Below, in pieces: positions 34,896 to 44,331 of a DNA stretch of 64,000 nt; position 1 is the first letter of the stretch; the number at the start of each line of letters is the position of its first letter. Under the pieces are notes generated by a model. That model was not told where the DNA came from, did no database searches, and was given only the letters and a program-made list of their open reading frames with translations. Both the position numbers and the translations under genes were made by a program. The stretch covers positions 1-64,000 of the forward strand of contig JBGAKC010000013.1 of assembly GCA_044224605.1 (NCBI GenBank). The letters are read 5' to 3'. The DNA is from UBA7672 sp044224605. Its GTDB lineage: Bacteria; Pseudomonadota; Alphaproteobacteria; Caulobacterales; Hyphomonadaceae.

Positions 34896-36149
34896 TTGGC
34901 CAGCAACATGGACCTGCCTGTCTCTCCGCTCGCGCCCGAGCGGTTCCCGGTGCTGCCGAGGGTGGCCGGCATGGAGGTCACGACGCATTCGCTCGGCCTC
35001 TACAAGGGCAAGGTGCGCGACGATCTGCTCGTGGTTCACTTCCCGAATGGCGCAGCCGCCGGGGGCATCTTCACCAACTCCTCGACGCGGTCGGATGATG
35101 TCGACTGGTGCCGCGAGGCGCTGAGGTCGGGCGGGGGCAGGGCGCGCGTGCTGGTGGTCAACACCGGCAATTCCAACGCCTTCACAGGCGCGGCCGGCAT
35201 CGCCAAGAACCGCGCAACAATCGCTGCTGCGAAGAAGATGTCGGGCTGCAAGGACCATGAGGTCTTCGTCTCCGCCACAGGCGTGATCGGCGAGCCGATG
35301 CCTGCCCACATCGTTTCCGGCGGGGTGGAGCAGGTGTGGGGCAAGCTCGGCGCACCCGACTGGGAGAAGGTCGCCAACTGCATCCGGACGACCGACACAT
35401 TCGCCAAGGCTGCTGGGGAAACCGTCGACCTCAACCGCCGCAACGTCTCGGTCGTTGGCGTCGCCAAGGGATCGGGCATGATCCAGCCCAACATGGCGAC
35501 GACGCTCAACTACATGTTCACCGACGCCAATCTTGGCCCGAAGGTCTGCCAGGCGCTGATCTCGAAGCTGGGCGACGTCACCTACAACTGCATCACGGTC
35601 GACAGCGACACCTCGACTTCCGACACGCTGCTCTTCTTCGCCACCGGCGCCGCGGGCGGCGAGCCAATCGACGACCCGGATGATCCGCGTCTCGCGGGTT
35701 TCATCGAGGCGATGCACCGCGTCCTGCTCGACCTCGCCACGCAGATCGTGCGGGACGGCGAGGGCGCATCGAAGATCATCGAGATCACGGTCGAAGGGGC
35801 GGCCAGCGACGCCTCCGCCAAGATCATCGCCTGCTCGATCGCCAACTCGCCTTTGGTGAAGACCGCCATCGCCGCGGGCGACGCCAACTGGGGCCGCGTC
35901 GTCATGGCTGTCGGCAAGACTTCGGAACCTGTCGAACGCGACCGCATCTCGCTCTGGTTCGGCGACCACCAGGTGGCGAAGGATGGGGCCCGCTCGCCGG
36001 ACTATTCGGAGGAAAAAGCCGCCCGCACCGTTTCGGGACAGGAGGTCTTCATTCGCGTTGATGTTGGGGTTGGCCACGGAAAGGCCCGTGTCTGGACCTG
36101 CGATTTGACCGATGGTTACGTGAAGATAAACGGCGCCTACAGAAGTTGA
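34896..36149 (+). CDS. argJ: Glutamate N-acetyltransferase / amino-acid acetyltransferase ArgJ
   Basis: A 417-residue bifunctional enzyme of the cyclic arginine pathway. It self-cleaves before the nucleophilic threonine in GMIQPNMATTLNYMF to give alpha and beta chains. Other conserved blocks are VVNTGNSNAFTG, ITVDSDTSTSDT, SPLVKTAIAAGDANWGR and the C-terminal YVKINGAYRS. The TTG start at 34896 has an AGGAAG upstream; an ATG at 34908 is the alternative. It joins argD and argF elsewhere in the window to give several steps of arginine synthesis. Confidence 0.96.
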   Translation: MASNMDLPVSPLAPERFPVLPRVAGMEVTTHSLGLYKGKVRDDLLVVHFPNGAAAGGIFTNSSTRSDDVDWCREALRSGGGRARVLVVNTGNSNAFTGAAGIAKNRATIAAAKKMSGCKDHEVFVSATGVIGEPMPAHIVSGGVEQVWGKLGAPDWEKVANCIRTTDTFAKAAGETVDLNRRNVSVVGVAKGSGMIQPNMATTLNYMFTDANLGPKVCQALISKLGDVTYNCITVDSDTSTSDTLLFFATGAAGGEPIDDPDDPRLAGFIEAMHRVLLDLATQIVRDGEGASKIIEITVEGAASDASAKIIACSIANSPLVKTAIAAGDANWGRVVMAVGKTSEPVERDRISLWFGDHQVAKDGARSPDYSEEKAARTVSGQEVFIRVDVGVGHGKARVWTCDLTDGYVKINGAYRS

Positions 36150-36180
36150 GCGCTCCTGCACACTCAAACCACACCTCGTT

Positions 36181-36615
36181 ATGACACAAGACTCTCGCGC
36201 AAGACCGTTGGTGATTGTCGCCGCGGCGGCGTTTGTGCGGAGCGATGGGCGTCTGCTTCTAGCGCAGAGGCCCGCAGGCAAGTCGATGGCAGGTCTCTGG
36301 GAATTCCCAGGCGGTAAGGTCGAAGCCGGTGAAATCCCTCAGGGCGCGCTTGCGCGTGAGCTGAAGGAAGAGCTGGGCGTGACCGTCGCCGAGGCCGACA
36401 TGGAAGCCTTCTCGTTCGCCTCGCACACCTACGAGACGTTTCACCTGCTCATGCCGGTCTTCATGATCCGGCGTTGGGAAGGCGAGGTCAAAGCCCTGGA
36501 GGGGCAGCAGCTCGCGTGGGTGTCGGCAAAGGAGATCAGGGACTATCCAGCCCCTGCAGCCGATGTGCCCCTGTTCGAGCAATTCATCAATTGGTCGAAG
36601 GCGGGACGCGCATGA
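36181..36615 (+). CDS. mutT: MutT-type Nudix hydrolase (8-oxo-dGTP diphosphatase)
   Basis: A 144-residue Nudix protein with an intact Nudix box (GGKVEAGEIPQGAL followed by ARELKEELGV). It removes oxidised nucleotides from the pool. It follows argJ by 31 bases, a conserved pairing in alphaproteobacteria. Its stop codon overlaps the start of a Flp pilin gene by four bases, an unexpected coupling. Confidence 0.92.
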   Translation: MTQDSRARPLVIVAAAAFVRSDGRLLLAQRPAGKSMAGLWEFPGGKVEAGEIPQGALARELKEELGVTVAEADMEAFSFASHTYETFHLLMPVFMIRRWEGEVKALEGQQLAWVSAKEIRDYPAPAADVPLFEQFINWSKAGRA

Positions 36616-36788
36616 AAACCCTCAAGAACTTCCTGAAGATGGCCCGCGACCGTTCCGGCGCCACGGCGATCGAATACGCACTGATCGGCGGGATCATCTG
36701 CATCGCGATCGTTGCGGGCGCGACTTCGCTCGGCCAGTCGGCGAACCAGTCCTACACGGACGTCCGCGAGAAGGTGTGGGGCCCGTAA
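36612..36788 (+). CDS. Flp/Fap-type IVb prepilin
   Basis: A 58-residue prepilin. The leader ends MARDRSG, the peptidase cut is expected before ATAIEYALIGG with Glu at position +5, and a single hydrophobic helix (IICIAIVAGATSLG) follows. These are the features of Flp pilins assembled by Tad systems. It begins within the mutT stop (ATGA). No cpa or tad genes are present in the window, so it is an orphan pilin that would rely on machinery encoded elsewhere. Confidence 0.88.
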   Translation: MKTLKNFLKMARDRSGATAIEYALIGGIICIAIVAGATSLGQSANQSYTDVREKVWGP

Positions 36789-36793
36789 GCGGT

Positions 36794-37735
36794 CTAGCCT
36801 TTCGGCCCGGTCTTCTCGCCCGCATCCTGCTCCTTGACGCCCAGCGCATCGGCGAGGCGCACCGTTGCGCTTCCCGGCCGCTTCGCCTTGGGCTGGTCCG
36901 GCCCAGGCGCCCAGCCGGACATGGTGACCATCTCGAACGTCGCCCGCACGCGCCCGTCCGGATCGCTGAAGCGTTCGGCATAGATTTCCATCGCCCGCAT
37001 CAGGATGCCGCGCGTCAGCGGCGGGGCGGAACGGCTGGCGAAGGCCGCCGTCTCGCCCATGCCGCGCAGGTCGGCCAGCAGCTTCAGCGGATGGGCATAG
37101 CGCACGGTGCGCGCGTCATTGTCGGCCACGGGCATGGCGAACTGCGTGCGCTGGAGAAGCCCCGCTGCGTCGATCACATCCATCATCGGCGAGACACGGT
37201 TCGCCGCCCCGCCACGGATTTCCTCTTCCGCCGCCAGCAGCGACTGGCGCAATTCGGTCAGTGTCCGGCCGCCCAGCACGGTTGCGATGAACAGCCCGTC
37301 CGGCTTCAGCACCCGGCGGATCTGGATCAGCGCGCCGGGCAGGTCGTTGACCCAGTGCAGCGACAGCGCCGAGACGATAAGGTCGAACGATTGTTCCTGG
37401 AAGGGCAGCGCCTCTTCGTCGGCCTGCATGTGCCCGAAGGCGGACGACAGGTCGGCATGCACGATCTCGCCGACCTTGGCCGCAGCCAGTGGATCGGTCT
37501 TCAGCACCTGGCCGAGGGTTCCGTTATGAGCCCCGAGGTCAAGCACGCGGTCGAACCGGCGATTGATTGCTGACAGGCGCAACGCGATGTCTTCCGCTGC
37601 GATCCGTTTCAGGAAAGAATAGTCGCCATAACCAGCCGCCGCGCGCGCGCGCCTGCGGGCGTGCAGCTCCCGGTCGAAGATCCGCATCGGATCGCTCGGA
37701 GGATGAGTGGGGGGAGTTGGGGTTGGGGCAGCCAT
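36794..37735 (-). CDS. SAM-dependent methyltransferase, BioC/NDUFAF5-like
   Basis: An approximately 313-residue class I methyltransferase. The SAM-binding motif is VLDLGAHNGTLG, and motif IV is FDLIVSALSLHWVNDLPGAL. The N-terminal IFDRELHARRRARAA and the overall layout match the alphaproteobacterial relatives of mitochondrial NDUFAF5, an arginine hydroxylase/assembly factor of complex I. It could also be annotated BioC-like. An alternative start is 37687. It is convergent with flp and divergent from comF. Confidence 0.82.
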   Translation of the reverse strand: MAAPTPTPPTHPPSDPMRIFDRELHARRRARAAAGYGDYSFLKRIAAEDIALRLSAINRRFDRVLDLGAHNGTLGQVLKTDPLAAAKVGEIVHADLSSAFGHMQADEEALPFQEQSFDLIVSALSLHWVNDLPGALIQIRRVLKPDGLFIATVLGGRTLTELRQSLLAAEEEIRGGAANRVSPMMDVIDAAGLLQRTQFAMPVADNDARTVRYAHPLKLLADLRGMGETAAFASRSAPPLTRGILMRAMEIYAERFSDPDGRVRATFEMVTMSGWAPGPDQPKAKRPGSATVRLADALGVKEQDAGEKTGPKG

Positions 37736-37955
37736 CGGGGCACCATGTAGCGGCTCGCCGCCGGAAAGATAAGGTGCGCCGGCCTTCAGGCGGCCTTGCC
37801 GGCTGATCTGGCCGCAACGGTCACTGATCACCGACCGGGAGGTTCCGGGGCCGGGCGCGCTGGAGCCCAATCTCTCGGCGAAGCTCGAGTTCCTGTCGGA
37901 CCCGGTCGGCGCCCGCTGCGGGATACCATTCGATATCGCGGTCGATCCGGGGCAG

Positions 37956-38510
37956 GTGTCCGGCGCCTGCCTCTCTCATACGCCGGCTCATGACCGGGCG
38001 CCGGCGGCGCTGGTCTATGGCGACGTGTCCCGCGACCTCGTTTTGAGCCTCAACTACCAGGGTCGGCGCGAAGGCCCTGCCGTGCTCGGCGGTTGGATGG
38101 CGAATGCGGGAGCCGACCTGTTGCACGAAGCCGACCTGATTGTGCCGGCGCCGCTTCATGACATCCGCCTCGTCCGGTGCGGCTTCAATCAGCCGGCCTG
38201 GCTGGCGGCGGAGCTCTCCTGGCAGAGCGGGGTAAATCTGTCGGCCGATGCCCTCAAGGGCGTGGAGCAAACGCCCATCCAGAGCGGCCTGTCGGCGGAA
38301 GGGAGGCGGGGGAATGTGCAGGGCGCCTTCCAGGTCCGGAAGTCCCGGGTCGGGCTGGTCAAGGATCAGAAAAACTTGCTGGTCGATGATGTTTTGACCA
38401 CGGGCGCCACGGTTGAGGCCTGCGCGCGCACCTTACGGCGTGCCGGAGCGGCATGCGTCGATGTGGTCGCACTTGCCCGTGTTGCGGGCCCAAGGGCGGT
38501 TCCCATATAG
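37956..38510 (+). CDS. ComF-family phosphoribosyltransferase with eroded zinc ribbon
   Basis: A 184-residue protein with a PRTase fold: VPAPLHDIRLVRCGFNQPAWLA and the PRPP loop NLLVDDVLTTGATVEAC. ComF proteins normally start with a Cys4 zinc ribbon. Reading this frame upstream without a stop to about 37780 gives family-like sequence (GARCGIPFDIAVD then SGAC), but two of the expected cysteines are missing and no ATG, GTG or TTG is seen before the GTG at 37956. The true start may therefore be non-standard, or the N-terminus is being lost. It is followed by grxC. Confidence 0.72.
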   Translation: MSGACLSHTPAHDRAPAALVYGDVSRDLVLSLNYQGRREGPAVLGGWMANAGADLLHEADLIVPAPLHDIRLVRCGFNQPAWLAAELSWQSGVNLSADALKGVEQTPIQSGLSAEGRRGNVQGAFQVRKSRVGLVKDQKNLLVDDVLTTGATVEACARTLRRAGAACVDVVALARVAGPRAVPI

Positions 38511-38624
38511 TTTTGGAACGATTCCAGAGTGTACCGCTTTGTTAAGTGCCGCTCTATTGTTTGGTAGTTGTTCAGCCTCTTCCAGCGAAGATTGCTGAAC
38601 GGAAATTGGGTCAGGAGTTGGCCG

Positions 38625-38897
38625 GTGTCGGCGCGCGTTGAGATCTACACCACGGACTGTTGCGGCTACTGCACGCGGGCGAAGGCCTTGCTTGCCTCCA
38701 AGGGTGTCGAGGTCATCGAGATCCGCGCCGGGTCCGATCCGGACAAGCGCCGCGAGATGATCCAGCGCAGCCAGGGCGGCATGACCTTCCCGCAGGTGTT
38801 CATCAACGGCCGCCCCGTCGGCGGGTCCGACGACATCCACGATCTCGATCGCATCGGGAAACTCGATCCGCTGCTGGCCGAACCGGCCGCGGCGTAG
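38625..38897 (+). CDS. grxC: Glutaredoxin 3
   Basis: A 90-residue monomer-type dithiol glutaredoxin. The active site is CGYC in TTDCCGYCTRAKALLA, followed by TFPQVFINGRPVGGSDD, the glutathione-binding TVP-like and GG motifs. The GTG start at 38625 has CAGGAG seven bases upstream and matches the family's length; longer in-frame readings add no homology. Confidence 0.93.
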   Translation: MSARVEIYTTDCCGYCTRAKALLASKGVEVIEIRAGSDPDKRREMIQRSQGGMTFPQVFINGRPVGGSDDIHDLDRIGKLDPLLAEPAAA

Positions 38898-38917
38898 AAC
38901 GAAAGGAAGGCCTGAAC

Positions 38918-39343
38918 GTGATCCGCTATTCTCTCGCATGTGTGGGGGAACATGAGTTCGAGGCCTGGTTCTCGAACTCGAAAGCATATGACACGCAGCG
39001 CAGGAAGAGACTCGTCGAATGCCCCGTGTGCGGCTCGACCGAGGTGCGCAAGCAGATCATGGCGCCCGCAGTGCGTTCGTCCGAGAGACAAGCCGAGGCC
39101 GCGATGGCGGCGAGGATGGCTGGCGAGATCCGCGAGCACATCGCCACCACCCATGATTACGTCGGTGACAGGTTCGCTGACGAGGCGCGCTCCATGTATT
39201 ATGGCGAGGTTGAAACCCGCCCGGTTTGGGGCGAGGTGACGCCGGACGTCGCCAAGGAACTCATTGAGGAGGGCGTGCCGGCCATGCCCATTCCGAAGGC
39301 CTTTGCCCCGGAACCGCCCCGCCGCAAGGCGAGGATGAACTAG
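38918..39343 (+). CDS. DUF1178 family protein
   Basis: A 141-residue protein starting MIRYSLACVGEHEFEAWF, with a CPVCGS pair that together with Cys8 could form a metal site, and ending in the conserved GEVTPDVAKELIEEGVPAMPIP. This is the DUF1178 pattern common after grxC in alphaproteobacteria. Function is unknown. The GTG start at 38918 follows AAAGGAAGG. Confidence 0.88.
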   Translation: MIRYSLACVGEHEFEAWFSNSKAYDTQRRKRLVECPVCGSTEVRKQIMAPAVRSSERQAEAAMAARMAGEIREHIATTHDYVGDRFADEARSMYYGEVETRPVWGEVTPDVAKELIEEGVPAMPIPKAFAPEPPRRKARMN

Positions 39344-39405
39344 GCCGGATTCGCAAGGTTGGCCGGGCGTGCTAGAACAACCGCCACGATATCAGGACTG
39401 CCCCC

Positions 39406-40254
39406 ATGACCGACTCCGATTTCATCGACGCCGCCGAAGCCCCGCCGCGCCACACCAACCAGATCAAGATCTATGGTCCTGCTGCGTTCGCGGGCATGCG
39501 AAAGGCCGGCCGCCTCGCCGCCGAATGCCTCGACATGCTGGCGCCGCATGTGAAGCCCGGCGTCACCACAGGTCATCTCGATGATCTTGCCCGCGAATTC
39601 GTGCTCGAGCGCGGCGGCCTGCCGGCCTGCCTGTTCTACAAGGGCTATCGCAACACGGTCTGCACCTCGATCAACCACGTGGTCTGCCACGGCATTCCTG
39701 GGCCTAAGCCGCTCAAGGAAGGCGACATCGTCAATATCGACGTTACAGTCATCGTCGACGGCTGGCATGGCGATACTTCGCGCATGTACTCGGTCGGCGA
39801 AGTGAAGCGGAAGGCCGCGCGCCTGATGGACGTGACCTACGAGTCCATGATGAAGGGCATAGAGGCGATCAAGCCGGGTCTGCGTCTTTCCGATCTCGGC
39901 GGCGCGATCCAGGACCATGCCGAACACAACCGCTACTCCGTCGTGGAAGCCTTCTGCGGCCACGGCCTCGGCCGGGTCTTCCACGACTCGCCGAACATCC
40001 TCCACTTCCGCGACCGCAAGCAGGAAGACATCCGCCTGCAGCCCGGCATGATCTTCACCGTCGAGCCGATGATCAATCTCGGCCGCATGGATGTCGCCTT
40101 GCTGGCGGACGGGTGGACGGCGGTCACGCGCGACCGTTCTCTGTCGGCGCAATACGAACACTCGATCGGTGTCACCGAGACGGGCTACGAGATCTTCACC
40201 CTCTCGCCCACGGGGCTGCACACGCCCCACACCTCCGGCGCGCCAGCCGGCTGA
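39406..40254 (+). CDS. map: Methionine aminopeptidase type I
   Basis: A 282-residue metalloprotease that removes N-terminal methionine. Metal ligands appear in IVNIDVTVIVDGWHGDTSR, FCGHGLGRVFHDSP and FTVEPMIN. The family motif ICTSxNxxxCHGIP is present as VCTSINHVVCHGIP. A 25-residue N-terminal extension precedes the catalytic domain. A broken radC follows immediately in the same frame. Confidence 0.95.
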   Translation: MTDSDFIDAAEAPPRHTNQIKIYGPAAFAGMRKAGRLAAECLDMLAPHVKPGVTTGHLDDLAREFVLERGGLPACLFYKGYRNTVCTSINHVVCHGIPGPKPLKEGDIVNIDVTVIVDGWHGDTSRMYSVGEVKRKAARLMDVTYESMMKGIEAIKPGLRLSDLGGAIQDHAEHNRYSVVEAFCGHGLGRVFHDSPNILHFRDRKQEDIRLQPGMIFTVEPMINLGRMDVALLADGWTAVTRDRSLSAQYEHSIGVTETGYEIFTLSPTGLHTPHTSGAPAG

Positions 40255-40263
40255 TGCGTAGAT

Positions 40264-40973
40264 GGGGGTAAGTCAGCAAAGAGCGGAACAGCCGAAGCGG
40301 CCGCGAAGCATCATCACGGCCACCGCGAACGCCTGCGCCAGCGCGTGCTGGAAGGCGACGGATAAGGCCTGAAGGCATACGAGCTGCTCGAACTTCTGCT
40401 CTGCGCCTTCAACCCGCGCGTGGATGTGAAGCCGATCATCCAGGACCTGATCGCGAGGTTTGGCTCGGCATCAGGTGCGCTGGGCGCGTCGCCCGAGCGG
40501 CTGATGGAAGTCAGAGGTGTTAGCGAAACCGCCGCGTTCCACATCGGCGTCGCCAACCTGCTGATGCAGCGCCCCGCCCACGACGAGGTGAAGGATCGCC
40601 CTGTCATTTCCAATCGGTCGGCGCTGCTCAACAATATGGCCTCAGGATCAGGCGCGAGAAGACTGAACAGGCCCGCGGCCTCTATCTCGACCGCAAGAAC
40701 AAGCTGATCGCCGACGAGATGGCTGGGCAGAGCGCGGTTGATCATGCGCCTGTCTATCCGCGCGAGATCGCCTGCCGCGCGCTGGAGATTTTCGCCTCCG
40801 CCATCATGCTCGCGCACAACCATCCGGGCGGCGATCCCACGCCCTCGCGGGCCGACATCGAGCTGACGCGCGATATCGAAGAGGTGCTCGCCCCGCTGGA
40901 GATCGGGGTGCACGACCATCTCGTGGTCGGCGCCAGGGAAACGATCAGCATGAAGTCCAGGGGCCTCATCTGA
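40264..40973 (+). pseudogene. radC: radC (JAMM-domain protein), degraded
   Basis: RadC-like sequence is recognisable from KHHHGHRERLRQRVLEGDG to the end, but it is broken. There is no start codon before the homology, an in-frame TAA lies at 40363-40365 just before ELLELLLCAF, and a frameshift near 40640 moves the second half (EKTEQARGLYLDRKNKLIADE, VYPREI, then the JAMM motif HNHPGGDPTPSRAD) to another frame. Helix-hairpin and JAMM regions are otherwise well conserved, so the loss is recent. Position next to map is the ancestral one. Confidence 0.85.
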
Positions 40974-41154
40974 CCATTGCCTGACCGTGTGGGTGCCGCA
41001 GCGCAACAAGCCGCAGCGTGAAGTTCCCTCACGGAGGAAACGGGCTTGCCGCTGGCGTGATCGCGGCTAGGGTGCACCCCGAGGCGGCGGATAGACCGCC
41101 TCTGAGAACAATAGGCGCTGGCAACGTTCATCGCGCGGCGCGAGGGGAGGCTAC

Positions 41155-42651
41155 ATGGCAGCGGCACTTGGGGCGTCGGCGAGCGAAGCGCCGGCCGGCG
41201 GGCAGAGTTTTGGTACACCGGGCTATCGCGCCTATGTGCTGCTGTCGCTTACGCTGGTTTACACGCTCAACTTCATCGACCGGAATCTGCTCGGCGTTGT
41301 CGCGCAGCCGATCATCACCGAGTTCGGGCTAAGCGATACCGAATACGGTTTCCTCAACGGACCTCCGTTCGCGCTGTTCTACGCGCTGATGGGCATTCCG
41401 ATCGCGATGGCGGCGGACAGGTTCAACCGCGTTGCCATCATCGCGCTATGCATCGCGATATGGTCGCTGATGACCGCGCTGTGCGGCTTTGCGTCCAGCT
41501 TCGTCTTCCTGCTGATCGCGCGTGTCGGCGTCGCGATTGGCGAGGCCGGCGGCACGCCGCCGTCGAACTCGCTGATCGGCGACTATTTCAAGCCGAAGAG
41601 TCGCGCCAATGCGCTTGGCATCTTCGCGATGGGCGTCACGATCGGCAGCGCCCTCGCTGCCGGATTCGGCGGCGTAATTGTCGGCCTGACCGACGAAACC
41701 GTCGTCAGCTTCTTCGCGACGTTCGGAATGCCGGATATCCACGAACAGCTCGGCTGGGGCGAGAATTTCGGCTGGCGCTTCACCTTCATTGCGCTCGGCG
41801 TGCCAGGTCTGGTGGTCGCGCTGGTCGTGTTCTTGACGGTGAAGGAGCCGCCGCGAGGCTATTCCGATCCGCCGGGCGCGCAGCGCGTGGAAAAAGCCAG
41901 CATTGTCCAGACGCTGAAGGAGCTCGGTTCGAAGCCGACATTCTGGACGATGTCGCTGGGCGCCGCGCTGGTGGCCTTCGTCGGCTACGGCCTGTTCGGC
42001 TTCCAGGCGCCGATGATGCAGCGCCTGCACGGCATGTCGCCGGGCACTTTCCAGCTGACGTATGGCGTGCCGCTGGCGCTGATCTCGGCGGTTGGCACTT
42101 TCCTGGGTGGGTACCTCACCCAGATGCTGACGCCCCGCTCGCAGAACGCGGTCGCGTGGATCCCCGCTGTGGGAATCCTGATCGCGATACCGCTCTATAT
42201 CATGGGTTTCTACAGCGAGCCGGGCACGATGCAGCTGGTGCTGTGGGGCGCGGGTGCGATGTTCCACTACGCCTATCTTGGCGCCCAGTACACGATCGGG
42301 CAGGGTGTTGTCTCGCAGCGTTCGCGCGCTTCGGCGATCGCGATCCTGCTGTTCATCATCGCGCTGATCGGCAACGGCCTCGGCCCGCAGATCGTCGGCA
42401 TCATGTCGGACACCTTCATGAACATGAAGATCCAGGAGTCGGGCATGGGCGATGTGCTGACCAACGCGATCTGTCGCGCGAAAGACCTGTCGGCGCTGAC
42501 GACCGAACAGCAGGCTGTGTGCACGGCTGCCTATGGCCAGGGCCTGCAGCAGTCGATGGCGGCGACGGTGCTGTTCTTCATCCCGGCGGCGGTGTTCTAC
42601 ATTCTCGCCTCGCTGACGCTCAAGAAGGACCTCGTCGCCAAGCCGATCTAG
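41155..42651 (+). CDS. MFS transporter (spinster-like), first of a paralogous pair
   Basis: A 498-residue protein with about twelve transmembrane helices. The first helix YVLLSLTLVYTLNFIDRNLLG and loop GYSDPPGAQRVEKASI are shared in pattern with the next gene (GYSDLPGTVRPAKASF), showing a tandem duplication. This family (spinster-like, hexuronate-type) is abundant in marine Hyphomonadaceae and Sphingomonadales; substrate unknown. ATG at 41155 follows GAGGGGAGGCTAC. Confidence 0.85.
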   Translation: MAAALGASASEAPAGGQSFGTPGYRAYVLLSLTLVYTLNFIDRNLLGVVAQPIITEFGLSDTEYGFLNGPPFALFYALMGIPIAMAADRFNRVAIIALCIAIWSLMTALCGFASSFVFLLIARVGVAIGEAGGTPPSNSLIGDYFKPKSRANALGIFAMGVTIGSALAAGFGGVIVGLTDETVVSFFATFGMPDIHEQLGWGENFGWRFTFIALGVPGLVVALVVFLTVKEPPRGYSDPPGAQRVEKASIVQTLKELGSKPTFWTMSLGAALVAFVGYGLFGFQAPMMQRLHGMSPGTFQLTYGVPLALISAVGTFLGGYLTQMLTPRSQNAVAWIPAVGILIAIPLYIMGFYSEPGTMQLVLWGAGAMFHYAYLGAQYTIGQGVVSQRSRASAIAILLFIIALIGNGLGPQIVGIMSDTFMNMKIQESGMGDVLTNAICRAKDLSALTTEQQAVCTAAYGQGLQQSMAATVLFFIPAAVFYILASLTLKKDLVAKPI

Positions 42652-42866
42652 CATTGGCCGATCTGGTTCGGCGACCGGACCGTAGCGTCCGTTACACTGC
42701 GGCCGGGCTCGCGAGTGCCCGGCCGTTTGCGTTCGCAGCATAACGGCGTTGTCAGCTCCGGATTTTTGGCCCGCAGCGATTCAGGGTGGACGCCGCACCG
42801 CATACTTGTCAGCTTCGATCCCGAGAAGGACGCGGCCCGCAAATGGCCGCCGCTTGGGAGGACTTC

Positions 42867-44318
42867 ATGGGCACGCAGACCGGCGCCATCGGCGCCGCAC
42901 CCGCGAGTGCGGGCGAAGGCCATCTCACCGGCTACGGCACGAAGGCCTATCGCAGCTACGTCCTGAACGCGCTGCTGTTTGTGTACATCCTCAACTTCCT
43001 CGACCGCGGCCTGCTTGGCATCGTGTCCGAGCCGGTGATGAAGGAATTGCAGATCACCGACGGGCAGTTTGGCCTGCTGACGGGCATCGGCTTTGCGCTC
43101 TTCTACTCGATCATCGGCATTCCGCTGGCCCACTATTCGGAAACCGGCAACCGCACCTGGATCATGACGATATGCATCGCGCTGTGGTCGGCGGCGACGG
43201 CGATGTCGGGCATGGTGGGACCGGTGGAGATCGGCGGGGTAGCGATCTCCGGCTTCGTGATGCTGCTGTTGTGTCGGGTGCTTGTCGGCGTCGGCGAGGC
43301 GGGCTGCACGCCGCCGGCCAACTCGATGATCGCGGACTATTATCCTCCGGCGCGGCGATCGACGGCGCTGGGCTATTACGCCATGGGCGTCACGGCCGGC
43401 ACGCTGTCCGCCAACCTGATCGGCGGACCGGTGGCTGACGCGTTCGGCTGGCGCACGGCCTTCATGGTCATCGGTGCGGCGGGCATTGTTGTCGCGGTCA
43501 TCTTCCGCATGACGGTGAAGGAGCCGCCGCGCGGCTATTCCGACCTGCCTGGCACGGTGCGGCCGGCGAAGGCCAGCTTCCCGGCGGCGCTGAAGGAGCT
43601 GTCGTCCAAGCCATCCTTCTGGCTGATGGCGTGCGGGGCGATGCTCGCCTCGTTCTGCGGCTACGGGATCGTCACCTTCCAGACCTCGTTCCTGATGCGC
43701 ACGCATGGCGTGTCGCTGACGGAAGCGACACTGATGTTCAACGTACCTTCGGCCGCAGCCGCATCGGTCAGCGTGCTGATGACGGGCTGGCTCGCCGAGA
43801 AGCTGGTGAAGCGCCATCCCAACGCCATCGCCTGGCTGCCTGCAGCGGGTTTCATCCTGGCGGTGCCGTTCTACCTGGTGGCCTTCAGCTCGGACAATAA
43901 ATGGGTAGCTCTGGTCGGCATCTGCCTCGGCGCGGGGATCAAGTATGGCTACCTCGCCGCGCAATACACGATCGGGCAGGGCGTGGTCGGCGTGCGCACA
44001 CGGGCGACAGCGACGGCGATTCTGCTGTTCATCGTGAACCTGCTTGGCTACGGCGCCGGCCCGCCCTTCATCGGCTATCTCTCGGACATCCTGTTCCAGA
44101 TGCAGGCGAGCGCCGACGGCTTTGCCGAACTGGTCCGCGCCTCGTGCAAGGGCGAGGCGCTGAAACTGCTGCCGGAAGCAACGCAGGCCTTCTGCAAGCT
44201 GGCGGATGCGAAAGCGCTGCAAACGTCGTTGGTGATCACCTCGGCGCTCTATGTGACGCCGGCGGTCTTCTTTCTGCTGTGCATGCGCACGCTGCAGAAG
44301 GATCTGGTGGCGAAGTGA
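42867..44318 (+). CDS. MFS transporter (spinster-like), second of a paralogous pair
   Basis: A 483-residue, twelve-helix transporter paralogous to the preceding gene: it shares YVLNALLFVYILNFLDRGLLG, VGEAGCTPPANSMIADYYPP and the central GYSDLPG loop. The start at 42867 has TTGGGAGGACTTC upstream; in-frame Met codons further up precede no homology. A 215-bp gap separates the pair, so each may have its own promoter. A long hairpin (44432-44463) follows. Confidence 0.85.
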   Translation: MGTQTGAIGAAPASAGEGHLTGYGTKAYRSYVLNALLFVYILNFLDRGLLGIVSEPVMKELQITDGQFGLLTGIGFALFYSIIGIPLAHYSETGNRTWIMTICIALWSAATAMSGMVGPVEIGGVAISGFVMLLLCRVLVGVGEAGCTPPANSMIADYYPPARRSTALGYYAMGVTAGTLSANLIGGPVADAFGWRTAFMVIGAAGIVVAVIFRMTVKEPPRGYSDLPGTVRPAKASFPAALKELSSKPSFWLMACGAMLASFCGYGIVTFQTSFLMRTHGVSLTEATLMFNVPSAAAASVSVLMTGWLAEKLVKRHPNAIAWLPAAGFILAVPFYLVAFSSDNKWVALVGICLGAGIKYGYLAAQYTIGQGVVGVRTRATATAILLFIVNLLGYGAGPPFIGYLSDILFQMQASADGFAELVRASCKGEALKLLPEATQAFCKLADAKALQTSLVITSALYVTPAVFFLLCMRTLQKDLVAK

Positions 44319-44331
44319 GCGCGCTTTGCGC

